Shown here: in pieces, positions 36,270 through 45,754 of the stretch
Layout: every line of letters begins with the position of its first letter
Numbering within the stretch: the first letter of the stretch is position 1
DNA from: Ohtaekwangia sp.
Lineage (GTDB): Bacteria; Bacteroidota; Bacteroidia; Cytophagales; Cyclobacteriaceae
DNA length: 64,000 bases
NCBI GenBank assembly: GCA_021155195.1
Contig: JAJNPV010000011.1
Location: forward strand, 50,759-114,758
Direction: 5' to 3'
Position numbers and translations under genes: made by a program
Notes under the pieces: generated by a model
The model's input: the letters and a program-made list of their open reading frames with translations, nothing else
Told to the model about the DNA's origin: nothing
The model's database searches: none

Positions 36270-38069
36270 CTAGTGAATCTTCTTCCCCTTTTGGTCGATT
36301 ACAACAATCTGGCTTTCGCCATTAGTACCCGTTGTTTTAATCGTGAGCTCGCCCGTGCTGGCAGTATAAAGCAATTCAGAGGGTGTTAACTCAAATTTAT
36401 AATTAATAGACCAGGCAAGTCCTGTTGTTTTGTTGACACGTGCAATGGTTGCTGGAAATCCTTCCTTTACTTTGTTTTGCGAATAGATTAAAGCAATGTA
36501 GACCTCACTCCCTTCATGCACTCCTAATCCTTTAATAATCGGCAAACTCCTTTTCTTAAAGTTAGGTGCATCTATAGGAAATGTTGTTCCTACATCTGGA
36601 ATTCTAGATGGTGTAATACTATATAAATAGCCAACCGCCAACGAATCTTGATATTTCAAACCAATCGTAAAATTATCAGGCACTATCAACAATGGTTTTG
36701 AAGCACGCGCTTCAGGTACCTCCATGAATAATGGAATTGAATCTGGAGCAGCAATTGCCCAATTCAATGCATTTGTGGCTTTCAATAATTCATTTTCCTT
36801 TCGGGCTCGCTCACGATGCGCATACTCGTTAGTTGTTTTAACAAGACTTCTAAGTACTGCCGTTGTACCATAAGCCCGCGTAATAAAATGATTATAGTTT
36901 GTTGCTTCGGTATCAAAATCGCGGGTAACCAAATGACTTGAAATACTATCGAGTTTACGAACTGATTTAATTTCAGATTCAATGCAAGACATTCGCACAA
37001 TTACATTGGCCGAATCTCGCAGGTGTTTATTCGCAATAAGATCAGATTGATACTCTAACTCAGCTATTTTCATTCTAAAAAGCTCTGTTGGTATCGGGTT
37101 TGTATCAAACTTATTCAATTGGGTATACAAAACTTTATTAACCAACTTTGTCAACTCGTTTTTAACAGAAACTGAATCTCTCTTTAATTTTTCCCGGAGC
37201 TTATTGATTTCCACATCATACAACACAAGATTATCACGCATGGGGATAATCTCTTTTTGAATAGTCTCTATCGATTTTTTCGCCCAACTGGAGTAATCCC
37301 AAACTTTTACATCACTCAACATAAAATCAGTTGGCGCAATACCATCTTTTTTAAAGTCATCAATCTTTAAAAGGGTTTGTTGTTGATTATACCCCGTCTT
37401 ACCTAAATCAGGAAGGATGGTTTTATAATTTTTGAACGTTAGTTGACACGAATCAAATACTACCGTTAATGCATTGAGTTGACCAAGCAGAGCCTCATCC
37501 GACCGAAGAAGCATTTCGTTCTCAGTTGTGTATTTATCCTGCACAGCTTTAAACAAAATCCCTGACCTCTCATACAGCCTTTGAGTCTGATCAAAATTGG
37601 ATTTTAATGGCTTTAATTTTTCTTTCTTCTCTTTTAATGCTTTTACGCGAGTTTCAATGTCCAACTGGATATCGGAAAGTTTGATGGCAAATTCTGCTGT
37701 ACGCGGATCTCTTCGTACATAGGCCTGATAGTTTTCATCGTGACGTTTTATCTCTTTTTCGGTAAGCATGGGTAACGTCTTATCAAAAAAGAAAATAGCT
37801 GAGTCTATATTATTCAGTAAGGCTTCAGTCTGTTTTAGGATATCATTTTTGGTAGAATTCTCCTGGTAAATAATACCCATGTAGAGATATGCACTGGGAT
37901 TTTCTGTCTCTGTTAGCAGATACCGCTTCAAAAACGGTTCTGCCATTTCGTATTGCTTTGCGTTCAATAGCTCAATCAAATCCTTGTATTTGACTTTTTG
38001 AGCGATTAAGAATGTGCATTGAAATATTAAAAAAGCCGCGATTAAAGAACCTTTCCTAGACATTTTCAC
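36270..38069 (-). CDS. Exported coiled-coil protein of unknown function
   Basis: Protein of 599 residues with a signal peptide ending LIAQ. A TPR-like N-terminus (YKDLIELLNAKQYEMAEPFL) is followed by long helical, probably coiled-coil segments (about 130-420), then a beta-rich C-terminal part (about 450-599). I do not recognise a family. It converges on the M1 peptidase gene (9 bp apart) and is divergent from the thioredoxin-like gene. Periplasmic or outer-membrane-associated location is inferred from the signal. Confidence 0.7.
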   Translation of the reverse strand: MKMSRKGSLIAAFLIFQCTFLIAQKVKYKDLIELLNAKQYEMAEPFLKRYLLTETENPSAYLYMGIIYQENSTKNDILKQTEALLNNIDSAIFFFDKTLPMLTEKEIKRHDENYQAYVRRDPRTAEFAIKLSDIQLDIETRVKALKEKKEKLKPLKSNFDQTQRLYERSGILFKAVQDKYTTENEMLLRSDEALLGQLNALTVVFDSCQLTFKNYKTILPDLGKTGYNQQQTLLKIDDFKKDGIAPTDFMLSDVKVWDYSSWAKKSIETIQKEIIPMRDNLVLYDVEINKLREKLKRDSVSVKNELTKLVNKVLYTQLNKFDTNPIPTELFRMKIAELEYQSDLIANKHLRDSANVIVRMSCIESEIKSVRKLDSISSHLVTRDFDTEATNYNHFITRAYGTTAVLRSLVKTTNEYAHRERARKENELLKATNALNWAIAAPDSIPLFMEVPEARASKPLLIVPDNFTIGLKYQDSLAVGYLYSITPSRIPDVGTTFPIDAPNFKKRSLPIIKGLGVHEGSEVYIALIYSQNKVKEGFPATIARVNKTTGLAWSINYKFELTPSELLYTASTGELTIKTTGTNGESQIVVIDQKGKKIH

Positions 38070-38145
38070 TTTATAAGTTACTCCAAGTTATTAAAATTAA
38101 GGACATTTGTCCACACCTTTTCAATAACCAAGCCAATTTCAGATT

Positions 38146-38730
38146 ATGAAATTCATCATTGACCTAATTAAAACCATTCTACCTGTAATAATAATAGTTG
38201 GCCTACTAAAAGTAACTGGCTTACTGGGAGAAATTACATATGTGGCTCAGTCTGCAGTATTGAAGGCAGGTGTATTGAATGTTAATCCTTCTGAACCTGA
38301 TAAGGAAACCAAATTTGATTATGGTTTTACGATTAAAGATTTGAAAGGAAATAAATTTCCGTTCGATCAGTACAAAGGCAAAGTAGTGTTCATCAACCTG
38401 TGGGCTACCTGGTGCGGGCCTTGCAAAGCAGAAATGCCAGGCATACAAAAATTGTACTCCAAGATGAAAGATGATTCTGTAACGTTCGTGATGCTTTCGA
38501 TTGATAAAGATCAGGCGCTTCCAAAAGTAGAAGCCTATGTGCAAAAGAACGAATACTCATTCCCTGTCTTTATGCCATCAGGATATTTAGCCGAGCAGCT
38601 GCAAGTGCCATCCATCCCTACTACATTCATCATTTCAAAGGAAGGAAATATCGTAATGAAAGAAGTTGGCACCCGGAACTACGACACAAAAAAAATGATT
38701 GAATTTCTAAGAAAAGAAGCGGCAAAATAA
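38146..38730 (+). CDS. TlpA-like membrane-anchored thioredoxin
   Basis: Protein of 194 residues with an N-terminal membrane anchor (about 5-24) and a periplasmic thioredoxin domain. The redox pair is in WATWCGPCKAEMP, and the cis-proline region is VPSIPTTFI. It probably reduces or exchanges disulfides in the periplasm, as in cytochrome c maturation or peroxide defence; the partner is not visible. It ends 21 bp before the first SDR gene, so read-through into the sugar operon is possible, though function differs. Confidence 0.88.
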   Translation: MKFIIDLIKTILPVIIIVGLLKVTGLLGEITYVAQSAVLKAGVLNVNPSEPDKETKFDYGFTIKDLKGNKFPFDQYKGKVVFINLWATWCGPCKAEMPGIQKLYSKMKDDSVTFVMLSIDKDQALPKVEAYVQKNEYSFPVFMPSGYLAEQLQVPSIPTTFIISKEGNIVMKEVGTRNYDTKKMIEFLRKEAAK

Positions 38731-38751
38731 AGTTCTGATTATCTTGCTTGC

Positions 38752-39531
38752 ATGAAATTTGACCTTTCGGGAAAGATTGCTGTAGTAACCGGTGGTGGAA
38801 GTGGAATTGGCAAAGCGATTGCTATCCAATTAGCCCAACAAGGAGCTCAAGTTTGCCTGATTGATTTAAATAAAGAAGCTGTAGAAGCAACAGCACACCT
38901 CATTCATCAAAGTAAAAATCTGGCGAAACCATATGTGTGCAATGTCACCTCACAAAAAGAAACTACAGATGTCATTAACCAGATTGGTAATGACTTCAAC
39001 ACCTTAAATATTTTGGTAAACAGTGCCGGGATCTCTCACATCGGAAAATTAGAGAACACCTCCGAAACTGATTTTGATAAACTCTATCACGTTAATGTAA
39101 AAGGAGTTTACAATTCCATGCGCGCTGCGATTCCATTTATGAAAAAGCAAAAGCAGGGAGTTATTCTTAATCTGGCCTCAGTTGCTGCTACCGTTGGCGT
39201 GGGCGAACGGTTCGCATACTCCATGACTAAAGGTGCTGTACTTTCTATGACACTTTCCGTTGCTAAAGATTATGTTAAGGAAGGCATTCGATGTAATTGC
39301 ATTTCACCTGGTCGGGTTCATACGCCTTTTGTCGATGGATTTTTAAAAGCCAATTATCCCGGCAAGGAAGAAGAGATGTTTGAAAAACTTTCTAAAACAC
39401 AACCGATCGGTCGAATGGGGAAACCCGAAGAGATTGCAAGCCTTGCGCTCTATCTTTGTTCGGACGAAGCAGGTTTTGTTACTGGCACCGACTACCCTAT
39501 TGATGGCGGATTTATACGACTAAATACATAA
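38752..39531 (+). CDS. SDR dehydrogenase, probable 2-keto-3-deoxy-L-fuconate dehydrogenase
   Basis: Short-chain dehydrogenase of 259 residues. NAD(P)-binding GGGSGIG, NSAGIS, catalytic serine in NLASVAA and the Tyr-x3-Lys in YSMTKGA are present. By context it would oxidise 2-keto-3-deoxy-L-fuconate to the 2,4-diketo acid that the next enzyme cleaves. The neighbouring lactonase, transporter and mutarotase genes support that role. An L-rhamnonate version of the same step is the main alternative. Two bases separate it from the hydrolase gene. Confidence 0.8.
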   Translation: MKFDLSGKIAVVTGGGSGIGKAIAIQLAQQGAQVCLIDLNKEAVEATAHLIHQSKNLAKPYVCNVTSQKETTDVINQIGNDFNTLNILVNSAGISHIGKLENTSETDFDKLYHVNVKGVYNSMRAAIPFMKKQKQGVILNLASVAATVGVGERFAYSMTKGAVLSMTLSVAKDYVKEGIRCNCISPGRVHTPFVDGFLKANYPGKEEEMFEKLSKTQPIGRMGKPEEIASLALYLCSDEAGFVTGTDYPIDGGFIRLNT

Positions 39532-39533
39532 AC

Positions 39534-40376
39534 ATGAAGTTATTTCGATTTGGCGATCCGGGGCGCGAAAAACCCGGAGTAGTAATTGATGAAAAGTTGT
39601 ACGATGCTTCGGCTTTTGGCGAAGACTACAACGAAGTATTTTTTGAAAACGATGGACTTGCCCGATTTGAAAAGTGGTTGAGCCAAAACAAAACGTCACT
39701 TTCTGTAATAAAGGAAGGAACAAGACTTGGTCCATGCTTTCAGAGACCTTCCAAAATAATTTGTGTGGGCTTAAATTATACCAAGCACGCCTTTGAATCA
39801 AACATGCCATTGCCTAAAGAACCAATCATTTTTTATAAATCAACCTCTGCATTGTGTGGCCCTACGGATAATCTTATGATCCCTCGTAAAAGTCAAAAGA
39901 CTGATTGGGAAGTGGAGCTTGCGGTTGTCATTGGAAAAAGAGCCACCTATGTTGAAGAAAAAGACGCGCTCAATTATGTAGCAGGTTATTGCGTACATAA
40001 CGATTACTCGGAACGTGAATTTCAATTAGAACGGGGTGGACAATGGATGAAAGGAAAAGGTTGTGATACGTTTGCGCCCATGGGTCCCTACTTGGTTACT
40101 AAAGATGAAGTGGCCGATTTCAACAACCTGCACATGTGGTTGAAAGTGAATGGCCAAATGATGCAGGACAACAATTCGGACGATATGATTTTCGAAATTC
40201 CCTATCTTGTTAGTTACATCAGCCAGTTTATGACCTTACTCCCTGGCGATGTGATTTCTACCGGTACGCCTTCAGGTGTTGGCCATGGATTTAAACCCCC
40301 CATCTATCTGAAGAAGGGAGATGTTGTTGAGTTAGGAATTGAAGGACTTGGAGAACAAAGACAAGTAGCAGTTTAA
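39534..40376 (+). CDS. Fumarylacetoacetate hydrolase-family, probable 2,4-diketo-3-deoxy-L-fuconate hydrolase
   Basis: Metal-dependent C-C hydrolase of 280 residues. The FAH core is clear: VGLNYTKHA, the acidic metal ligands in DWEVELAVVIG, GYCVHNDYSERE, and the late STGTPSGVGHG loop. In the non-phosphorylating fucose route it would split 2,4-diketo-3-deoxy-L-fuconate into pyruvate and L-lactate. Assignment comes from operon context; the related rhamnonate substrate is possible. A repeat lies just downstream, in the gap before the lactonase gene. Confidence 0.82.
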   Translation: MKLFRFGDPGREKPGVVIDEKLYDASAFGEDYNEVFFENDGLARFEKWLSQNKTSLSVIKEGTRLGPCFQRPSKIICVGLNYTKHAFESNMPLPKEPIIFYKSTSALCGPTDNLMIPRKSQKTDWEVELAVVIGKRATYVEEKDALNYVAGYCVHNDYSEREFQLERGGQWMKGKGCDTFAPMGPYLVTKDEVADFNNLHMWLKVNGQMMQDNNSDDMIFEIPYLVSYISQFMTLLPGDVISTGTPSGVGHGFKPPIYLKKGDVVELGIEGLGEQRQVAV

Positions 40377-40380
40377 AAAA

Positions 40381-40499
40381 TCTGGATACTGGATGCTTGT
40401 AGCTGGATACTAGATAGCGGTAGTGCAAAGTTAGATCTCGTATCAAGAATCCAGGATCTAAGAAATCATGAATCAAGTATCTAAAATCCAGAATCCAGT
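40381..40499. repeat. Degenerate interspersed repeat overlapping a gene start
   Basis: Words such as GGATACTGGATGCTTG, GGATACTAGATAG, AGAATCCAGGATCTAAG and AAAATCCAGAATCCAG alternate on both strands. It resembles the stretch at 2001-2082. Its last 30 bases supply the start codon and first residues of the lactonase gene. Confidence 0.6.
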
Positions 40500-41343
40500 G
40501 CGGATCAGCCAACCAGCCGCCAGAATTGATTCACATCAACACTTCTGGAAGTATAATCCCACGCGCGATAGTTGGATAACGGATGAGATGAAGATGATTC
40601 AAAAGGATTTTTATCCTCACGATTTAGCTTCTATTCTTTCCAGGAATAATTTTAATGGCTGCGTTGCCGTGCAAGCCGATCAATCGGAAGATGAAACAAA
40701 TTTTTTACTTGAACTTACTAACCAACATTCTTTTATAAAAGGAGTTGTTGGTTGGGTTGACCTGCGTCATGAATTAGTTGAAGAGCGATTGTTTCATTTT
40801 ACTCACAACACAAAACTAAAAGGAATCCGTCACATCGTGCAAGCCGAGCCAAAAGGTTTCATGACCCAAAAAGAATTTCTGCGTGGAATTAAAACTCTGT
40901 ATAAATTCAACCTCACCTACGATATCCTGATTAAAGAACATCAGCTTGAGGAAACACTATGGTTCATCAATCAATTCCCGAATCAAAAATTTGTAATTGA
41001 TCACATCGCTAAACCTAATATTGTAAAAAATGATAGGACACTTTGGAAAAAGTATATGGCCACAGTAGCTTCTTTCCCAAATGTGTACTGTAAACTATCA
41101 GGAATGGTTACCGAGGCCGATTGGAAAAAGTGGAAACACGCTGACTTTGTACCCTATCTCGACAATGTATTTTCCTTCTTTGGTATAAACCGGGTGATGT
41201 ACGGCTCAGACTGGCCTGTGTGTTTAGTTGCCGGCACATATGAAGAGCAGCTAGGAATAGTTGAGCACTATCTTGACTCGTTTTCTGATTCAGAAAAACA
41301 ATTAGTAATGGGTGAAAATGCAATAAGATTTTACAATCTTTAG
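40468..41343 (+). CDS. Amidohydrolase-family sugar lactonase, L-fuconolactonase-like
   Basis: Amidohydrolase of 291 residues typical of L-fucono- and L-rhamnono-lactonases. The motif RIDSHQHFWKYNP gives the HxH, then GIRHIVQAEP, VIDHIAKP, and the aspartate in MYGSDWPVC. It opens the lactone from the fucose dehydrogenase reaction. The only start codon lies in the upstream repeat, so the first dozen residues (MNQVSKIQNPV) are repeat-encoded and unlikely to be conserved. The stop is 2 bp before the next SDR start. Confidence 0.85.
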   Translation: MNQVSKIQNPVRISQPAARIDSHQHFWKYNPTRDSWITDEMKMIQKDFYPHDLASILSRNNFNGCVAVQADQSEDETNFLLELTNQHSFIKGVVGWVDLRHELVEERLFHFTHNTKLKGIRHIVQAEPKGFMTQKEFLRGIKTLYKFNLTYDILIKEHQLEETLWFINQFPNQKFVIDHIAKPNIVKNDRTLWKKYMATVASFPNVYCKLSGMVTEADWKKWKHADFVPYLDNVFSFFGINRVMYGSDWPVCLVAGTYEEQLGIVEHYLDSFSDSEKQLVMGENAIRFYNL

Positions 41344-41345
41344 AA

Positions 41346-42116
41346 ATGGATTTTCATTTAAAGGACAAAGTAATAATAGTTACAGGTGGAGCCCGTGGCA
41401 TCGGTAAAGAGATCGTTCGCATTTTGAAAGAAGAAGGCGCTATGGTAGCCGTGGTTGATAAAAGTCCTGAGGCAATCAAAACATTACCTTCAAGAAGTGA
41501 TCAGGTAAAATTTTTTCAAGCTGACTTATTTACAGCCGAAGCTTGCAAACAGGTTGTTGATGACATTGTTTCTGAGTTTGGCCGTATTGATGGATTAGTA
41601 AATAATGCGGGTCACAATGATAGCATTGGGCTTGAGAAGGGAACGCCAGAAGGATTTATTACTTCTATGAACAATAATGTGGGCCATTATTATTTTATGG
41701 TGCACTATGCACTTAAGTATCTCAAAAAAAGAAAAGGTGTAATTGTTAATATTGGGTCCAAGACTTCAGTAACAGGTCAGGGTGGATCATCAGGATATGT
41801 GGCTGCTAAAGGTGCTATACTTTCACTTACACGGGAATGGGCCGTTGAGTTACTCCCCTACTCCATTCGGGTAAATGCAGTGATCCCAGCCGAAGTATCG
41901 ACTCCCTTATACGAATCATGGCTTAAAAAATTTCCCGATCCACAGGAAAAGTTAAAATCAGTTTCTAAAAAAATTCCACTTGAAAATCGTTTGACGAGGG
42001 CTGAAGAAATTGCAGACACAGTTGTATTTCTTCTTTCAGAACGATCCAGCCATACAACCGGGCAATGGATTTTTGTAGATGGAGGGTACACACATCTGGA
42101 TCGCGCCATTAGTTAA
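41346..42116 (+). CDS. SDR dehydrogenase, probable L-fucose dehydrogenase
   Basis: Short-chain dehydrogenase of 256 residues. TGGARGIG binds NAD(P), followed by NNAGHNDS, a catalytic serine region (NIGSKTS) and the Tyr-x3-Lys in YVAAKGA. Between lactonase and transporter, it most likely oxidises L-fucose to L-fuconolactone; the pattern resembles known L-fucose dehydrogenases. It belongs to the operon (2 bp from the lactonase, 16 bp to the transporter). A different aldose substrate cannot be ruled out. Confidence 0.8.
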   Translation: MDFHLKDKVIIVTGGARGIGKEIVRILKEEGAMVAVVDKSPEAIKTLPSRSDQVKFFQADLFTAEACKQVVDDIVSEFGRIDGLVNNAGHNDSIGLEKGTPEGFITSMNNNVGHYYFMVHYALKYLKKRKGVIVNIGSKTSVTGQGGSSGYVAAKGAILSLTREWAVELLPYSIRVNAVIPAEVSTPLYESWLKKFPDPQEKLKSVSKKIPLENRLTRAEEIADTVVFLLSERSSHTTGQWIFVDGGYTHLDRAIS

Positions 42117-42132
42117 TACTAACTTCAAACTC

Positions 42133-43377
42133 ATGTCCTCCCGACAAAAATTTTTAATTCCTTTTATTCTCGTTACGAGTCTTTTCTTTTTGTGGGCCTT
42201 TGTACATAACCTAGAACCCATTCTAATCCCTCATTTAAAAAAAGCGTGTCAGCTAAGCGATTTACAATCTGCCCTTATCGATTCATCGGTTTACATTGGA
42301 TATCTGGTGATGGCCATCCCGGCTGGGTTGTTCATGAAAAAGTATGGCTACAAAAAAGGAATTTTGTTTGGATTAATTCTTTATGCAATTGGTGCACTCC
42401 TTTTTTTACCTGCCGCTAATACCCGGGTATACATGTATTTTCTTGGAGCCCTGTTTATCATAGCCGCTGGCTGCGCCTTTCTTGAAACTGCAGCCAATCC
42501 TTATGTAACTATTTTAGGAAAACCAGAAACAGCAACCACGCGGCTCAACTTCTCACAATCATTCAATGGACTTGGTGCATTCATAGCACCTCTTATAGGT
42601 GGCCAAATGATCTTGAGCGGTATTGAGCACAGCGAAGCGGAATTATCAGCCATGAGTGTAAGCCAGCTTAATGATTATCTGCAATTAGAAGCTAACGCTG
42701 TAAAAATTCCTTACTTAATAATAGCCCTGGTTGTTTTAGCAGTAGCCGTGCTGATCTATTTCACCTCAATGCCCGAGGTACCTGTAGAAGATAAAAATCA
42801 AAAATCAAGTGTATTGAAAGCGTTAAAACACACTCAACTTAAATGGGGCGTTGTAGCTCAATTCTTTTATGTGGGTGCCCAGGTGTGTGTTACCAGTTTC
42901 TTTATCCGGTTTGCTAAATACTCAAGTAATACACCCGAAAAGGATGCCGCCATTTGGTTGGGCATGGCCATGTTTGGTTTTATGGTAGGTCGATTTGCAG
43001 GAACCTACCTTACTCGTTTCATTGCTGCCAATCGATTGCTAACCATCTATTCTTTTATTTGTATGATGTTACTTGCAGTTGCTACTTTGGTAAAATCTGA
43101 ACTAGCCATGTGGGCCCTGCTTGCGGTTCCCTTTTTTGAATCCATTATGTTCCCAACCATTTTCTCCCTTGCAATTGAAGATATAAAAGAAGACACAGAG
43201 ATAGGTTCGTCATTAATTGTAATGGCAGTAGCAGGCGGTGCATTATTTCCTGTACTGATGGGCCTTATCTCCGACTACTCCAACATCCAGATTTCATACA
43301 TCATCCCATTGCTTTGTTTTATTGTGATTGCCTGGTTTGGAATGAAAGGATACAAGCCAACCGCCCAATCAGTATGA
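42133..43377 (+). CDS. fucP: L-fucose:H+ symporter-like MFS transporter
   Basis: Major facilitator of 414 residues with about 12 membrane helices. The start at 42133 (MSSRQKFLIPF) is chosen over an earlier in-frame ATG (42079) that overlaps the preceding gene. FFLWAFVHNLEPILIPHLKK, GCAFLETAANPY and RLNFSQSFNGLG are FucP-family features. It brings L-fucose or a similar sugar through the inner membrane. It overlaps the mutarotase gene by 4 bp (ATGA). Confidence 0.88.
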   Translation: MSSRQKFLIPFILVTSLFFLWAFVHNLEPILIPHLKKACQLSDLQSALIDSSVYIGYLVMAIPAGLFMKKYGYKKGILFGLILYAIGALLFLPAANTRVYMYFLGALFIIAAGCAFLETAANPYVTILGKPETATTRLNFSQSFNGLGAFIAPLIGGQMILSGIEHSEAELSAMSVSQLNDYLQLEANAVKIPYLIIALVVLAVAVLIYFTSMPEVPVEDKNQKSSVLKALKHTQLKWGVVAQFFYVGAQVCVTSFFIRFAKYSSNTPEKDAAIWLGMAMFGFMVGRFAGTYLTRFIAANRLLTIYSFICMMLLAVATLVKSELAMWALLAVPFFESIMFPTIFSLAIEDIKEDTEIGSSLIVMAVAGGALFPVLMGLISDYSNIQISYIIPLLCFIVIAWFGMKGYKPTAQSV

Positions 43378-43703
43378 AACGGTATTGCCTTGCATTGGAT
43401 CTAAAAAATGATCCGGATATGATTTCGGAATACGAAAGCTTTCATAAAAAACTTGCACCTGAAATTGAGAAAAGCATCCGCGATGCTGGCATACTCGTTA
43501 TGGATATCTACCGGACGGGAAATCGATTATTTATGATTATGGAAACAACCGATGATTTTTCATTCGAGGAAAAAACTAAAGCGGATACCAACAATGAAAA
43601 AGTGCAAGCGTGGGAAGAGCTCATGTGGAACTATCAGCAGGCATTACCGCATGCTAAGCACGGTGAAAAATGGATTGTGATGAAGCAAATTTTTGAACTC
43701 TAA
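43374..43703 (+). CDS. L-fucose/L-rhamnose mutarotase-like protein
   Basis: Small protein of 109 residues in the RhaM/FucU-like mutarotase family (COG3254 type). It begins at 43374 inside the transporter stop (ATGA overlap), which gives MKRYCLALDLKND. The histidine and aromatic residues of YESFHKKLAPEI, GILVMDIYRTGNRLFM and the C-terminal WIVMKQIFEL fit the family fold. It would speed interconversion of alpha and beta sugar forms for the dehydrogenase. Confidence 0.85.
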   Translation: MKRYCLALDLKNDPDMISEYESFHKKLAPEIEKSIRDAGILVMDIYRTGNRLFMIMETTDDFSFEEKTKADTNNEKVQAWEELMWNYQQALPHAKHGEKWIVMKQIFEL

Positions 43704-43708
43704 AAACT

Positions 43709-44800
43709 ATGGAACTGGATCAAACCACCCTAATCCCTGCCGAACAACTCAAAGAGTTTACAATCAATGTATTCCTTAATTTTGGAGTTCCTAAAGCAGA
43801 TGCCGAACAAGCTGCCGATGTGCTAAGCCTTTCTGACTTACGTGGAATTGATTCGCATGGCGTAGCTCGCTTACATACGTACTTCGATATGTTTATGCTG
43901 AAGCGGATTAACCCTAAACCCAATATTACCATTGTGCGCGAACGTAAAAGTGTGTGCACGGTAGATGGCGATAACGGACTCGGCTTAGTAGTGGGTCCAC
44001 GGGCTAATCAAATTGCTATTGATAAAGCCGATGCGCATGGCTCCGGTTGGGTGAGCGTTTGCAATACGAACCATTACGGCATTGCATCTTATTATTCCTT
44101 TAAAGCGCTGGAGCGTGATATGATTGGCTGGTCGATGACCAACACTACAAAGTTAGTTGCTCCCTTATGGGGAGCAGAGCGCATGTTGGGTACCAATCCC
44201 ATTTCCATTGCATTTCCCGGACTAAAAAACAAACCCATTGTAATTGACTTAGCTACCAGCGCTGCTGCATATGGTAAAATAGAAATCGCGAAACGAAAAG
44301 GTAAAAAAATTCCAAAAGGTTGGATCATCAATAAAGAAGGTGACATGACTGATCAACCTGCAGATATGATTGAGGGCGGAGCGCTGCTTCCATTAGGTTC
44401 GGAGCGTGACTTGGGTGGACATAAAGGGTATGCGCTTTCTGCGATGGTAGATATTCTTACCAGTGTGTTGAGTGGTGCCAACTGGGGACCGTTCGCACCT
44501 CCGTTCGCATTGCGTCAGGAAATTCCATCACGAAGCGTGGGTAAAGGCATTGGTCATTTTTTTGGAGCCATGCAGATAGATGGCTTTATGGATGTTACTG
44601 AATTTAAACAACGCATTGACGAGTGGATTGAAGTATTCAGAAATACAAAACCTGTGAAGGGGCAAAAAGCAGTGTTAATACCCGGTGACCCTGAACATGA
44701 AGAAGAAGTGATCAGAAGGAAGACAGGTATTCCATTAATACCTGCTGTGATCAATGACCTAAAAGATATTTCGAAGCAAACAGGAATTGCTTTTCTATAA
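43709..44800 (+). CDS. Ldh-family malate/L-lactate dehydrogenase-like
   Basis: NAD(P)-dependent 2-hydroxyacid dehydrogenase of 363 residues in the YlbC/ComC-type family, unrelated to classical LDH. The catalytic histidine is in RGIDSHGVARL and the cofactor regions include NTNHYGIASYY and TSAAAYGKIE. Placed at the end of the fucose operon, it may oxidise the L-lactate that the hydrolase makes, or act on a pathway acid. It starts 5 bp after the mutarotase gene. Confidence 0.85.
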   Translation: MELDQTTLIPAEQLKEFTINVFLNFGVPKADAEQAADVLSLSDLRGIDSHGVARLHTYFDMFMLKRINPKPNITIVRERKSVCTVDGDNGLGLVVGPRANQIAIDKADAHGSGWVSVCNTNHYGIASYYSFKALERDMIGWSMTNTTKLVAPLWGAERMLGTNPISIAFPGLKNKPIVIDLATSAAAYGKIEIAKRKGKKIPKGWIINKEGDMTDQPADMIEGGALLPLGSERDLGGHKGYALSAMVDILTSVLSGANWGPFAPPFALRQEIPSRSVGKGIGHFFGAMQIDGFMDVTEFKQRIDEWIEVFRNTKPVKGQKAVLIPGDPEHEEEVIRRKTGIPLIPAVINDLKDISKQTGIAFL

Positions 44801-44850
44801 GTATCATAGGTGTCTGGCCACTTCAAGTTGCCTTGACATCTGTAACTAAA

Positions 44851-45693
44851 CTAAATCATCTTCAGAATTCCTCGTACATACCCTATTGACTCTGCCGTTC
44901 CAGGAATTGGATCTTTACCATCCTTTTCGTATTCAAGAGAAAGATTTCCTTTGAAGCCAATTTTTACCATCACCTTTAAAAACGCAGGAATATCAATTAC
45001 CCCTCTGCCAATTTCAACAGGGGTTCCATCGGCTTCGGCTTTGTTTTCATCTTTTAAGTGACAATCAAAAAGACGGTCTTTATATTTTAAGGCTAAAGCC
45101 GCGGGATCTTCTTTTATCCGCACCACGTGGCCAATGTCTATACAAAGACCAATTCGTTTATCTAACGTTTTAATTAGTTCATAAGCATTCGTAGGACTTT
45201 TATAAACATCATCCCCGGGCCCATGATTATGAATGGCCAACTTGATGTCATATTCTTTTACCTTCTTATCGACCAAGGGAAGAAATTCATGATTAGGAAC
45301 ACCCACAATCATTTTTATACCTGCATGTTTTGCATACTCAAAGGCATTGTTCACTTCCTGCTCAGTCTTCATGTAAATAACCCCCGCCCCATAGAGATCC
45401 AGTCCGGCATCTCTTATCTTTTTAGCAGTGGCCTGAAGCTCCTCAGGCGAAGCATCCAACGGCAAGTGCATACTCTTTACCGCCAACTTTGTAATCCCCA
45501 GTTTCTTAACAGCAGCAATTGTATCATCGAGTGACAATGTACGGAACGTATATGAAGCAATTCCCAAATCAAATGGATGAACACCCGTTTTCGAACCTTC
45601 ACCATTAACTGATGCTTTTACCTGTTGAGCCAGTAATAACCCTGCCCCCGCAACACCGGCTGTCTTCAAAAATTTCTGTCTGTTCATCTTCAT
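44851..45693 (-). CDS. Exported sugar isomerase/epimerase-like TIM barrel
   Basis: Protein of 280 residues with a Tat-like but single-arginine export signal (NRQKFLKTAGVAGAGLLLAQ). The remainder is a xylose-isomerase-like barrel with metal ligand candidates in LAIHNHGPGDD, LCIDIGHVVR, DCHLKDEN and LSLEYEKDG. It may isomerise or epimerise a sugar in the periplasm; the substrate is unknown. It is convergent with the fucose operon and may be functionally linked. Confidence 0.8.
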   Translation of the reverse strand: MKMNRQKFLKTAGVAGAGLLLAQQVKASVNGEGSKTGVHPFDLGIASYTFRTLSLDDTIAAVKKLGITKLAVKSMHLPLDASPEELQATAKKIRDAGLDLYGAGVIYMKTEQEVNNAFEYAKHAGIKMIVGVPNHEFLPLVDKKVKEYDIKLAIHNHGPGDDVYKSPTNAYELIKTLDKRIGLCIDIGHVVRIKEDPAALALKYKDRLFDCHLKDENKAEADGTPVEIGRGVIDIPAFLKVMVKIGFKGNLSLEYEKDGKDPIPGTAESIGYVRGILKMI

Positions 45694-45754
45694 AGGAAAT
45701 TAGATTGCAGTTTAAATCTGCAAAACAATCTTGTATTTAACAACCAATAAGTGA

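Noticed and set aside
44803..44846. Possible hairpin (AGGTGTC and GACATCT) between convergent genes
   Set aside because: One mismatch in a 7-bp stem, a long loop and no T-run; too weak to call a terminator.
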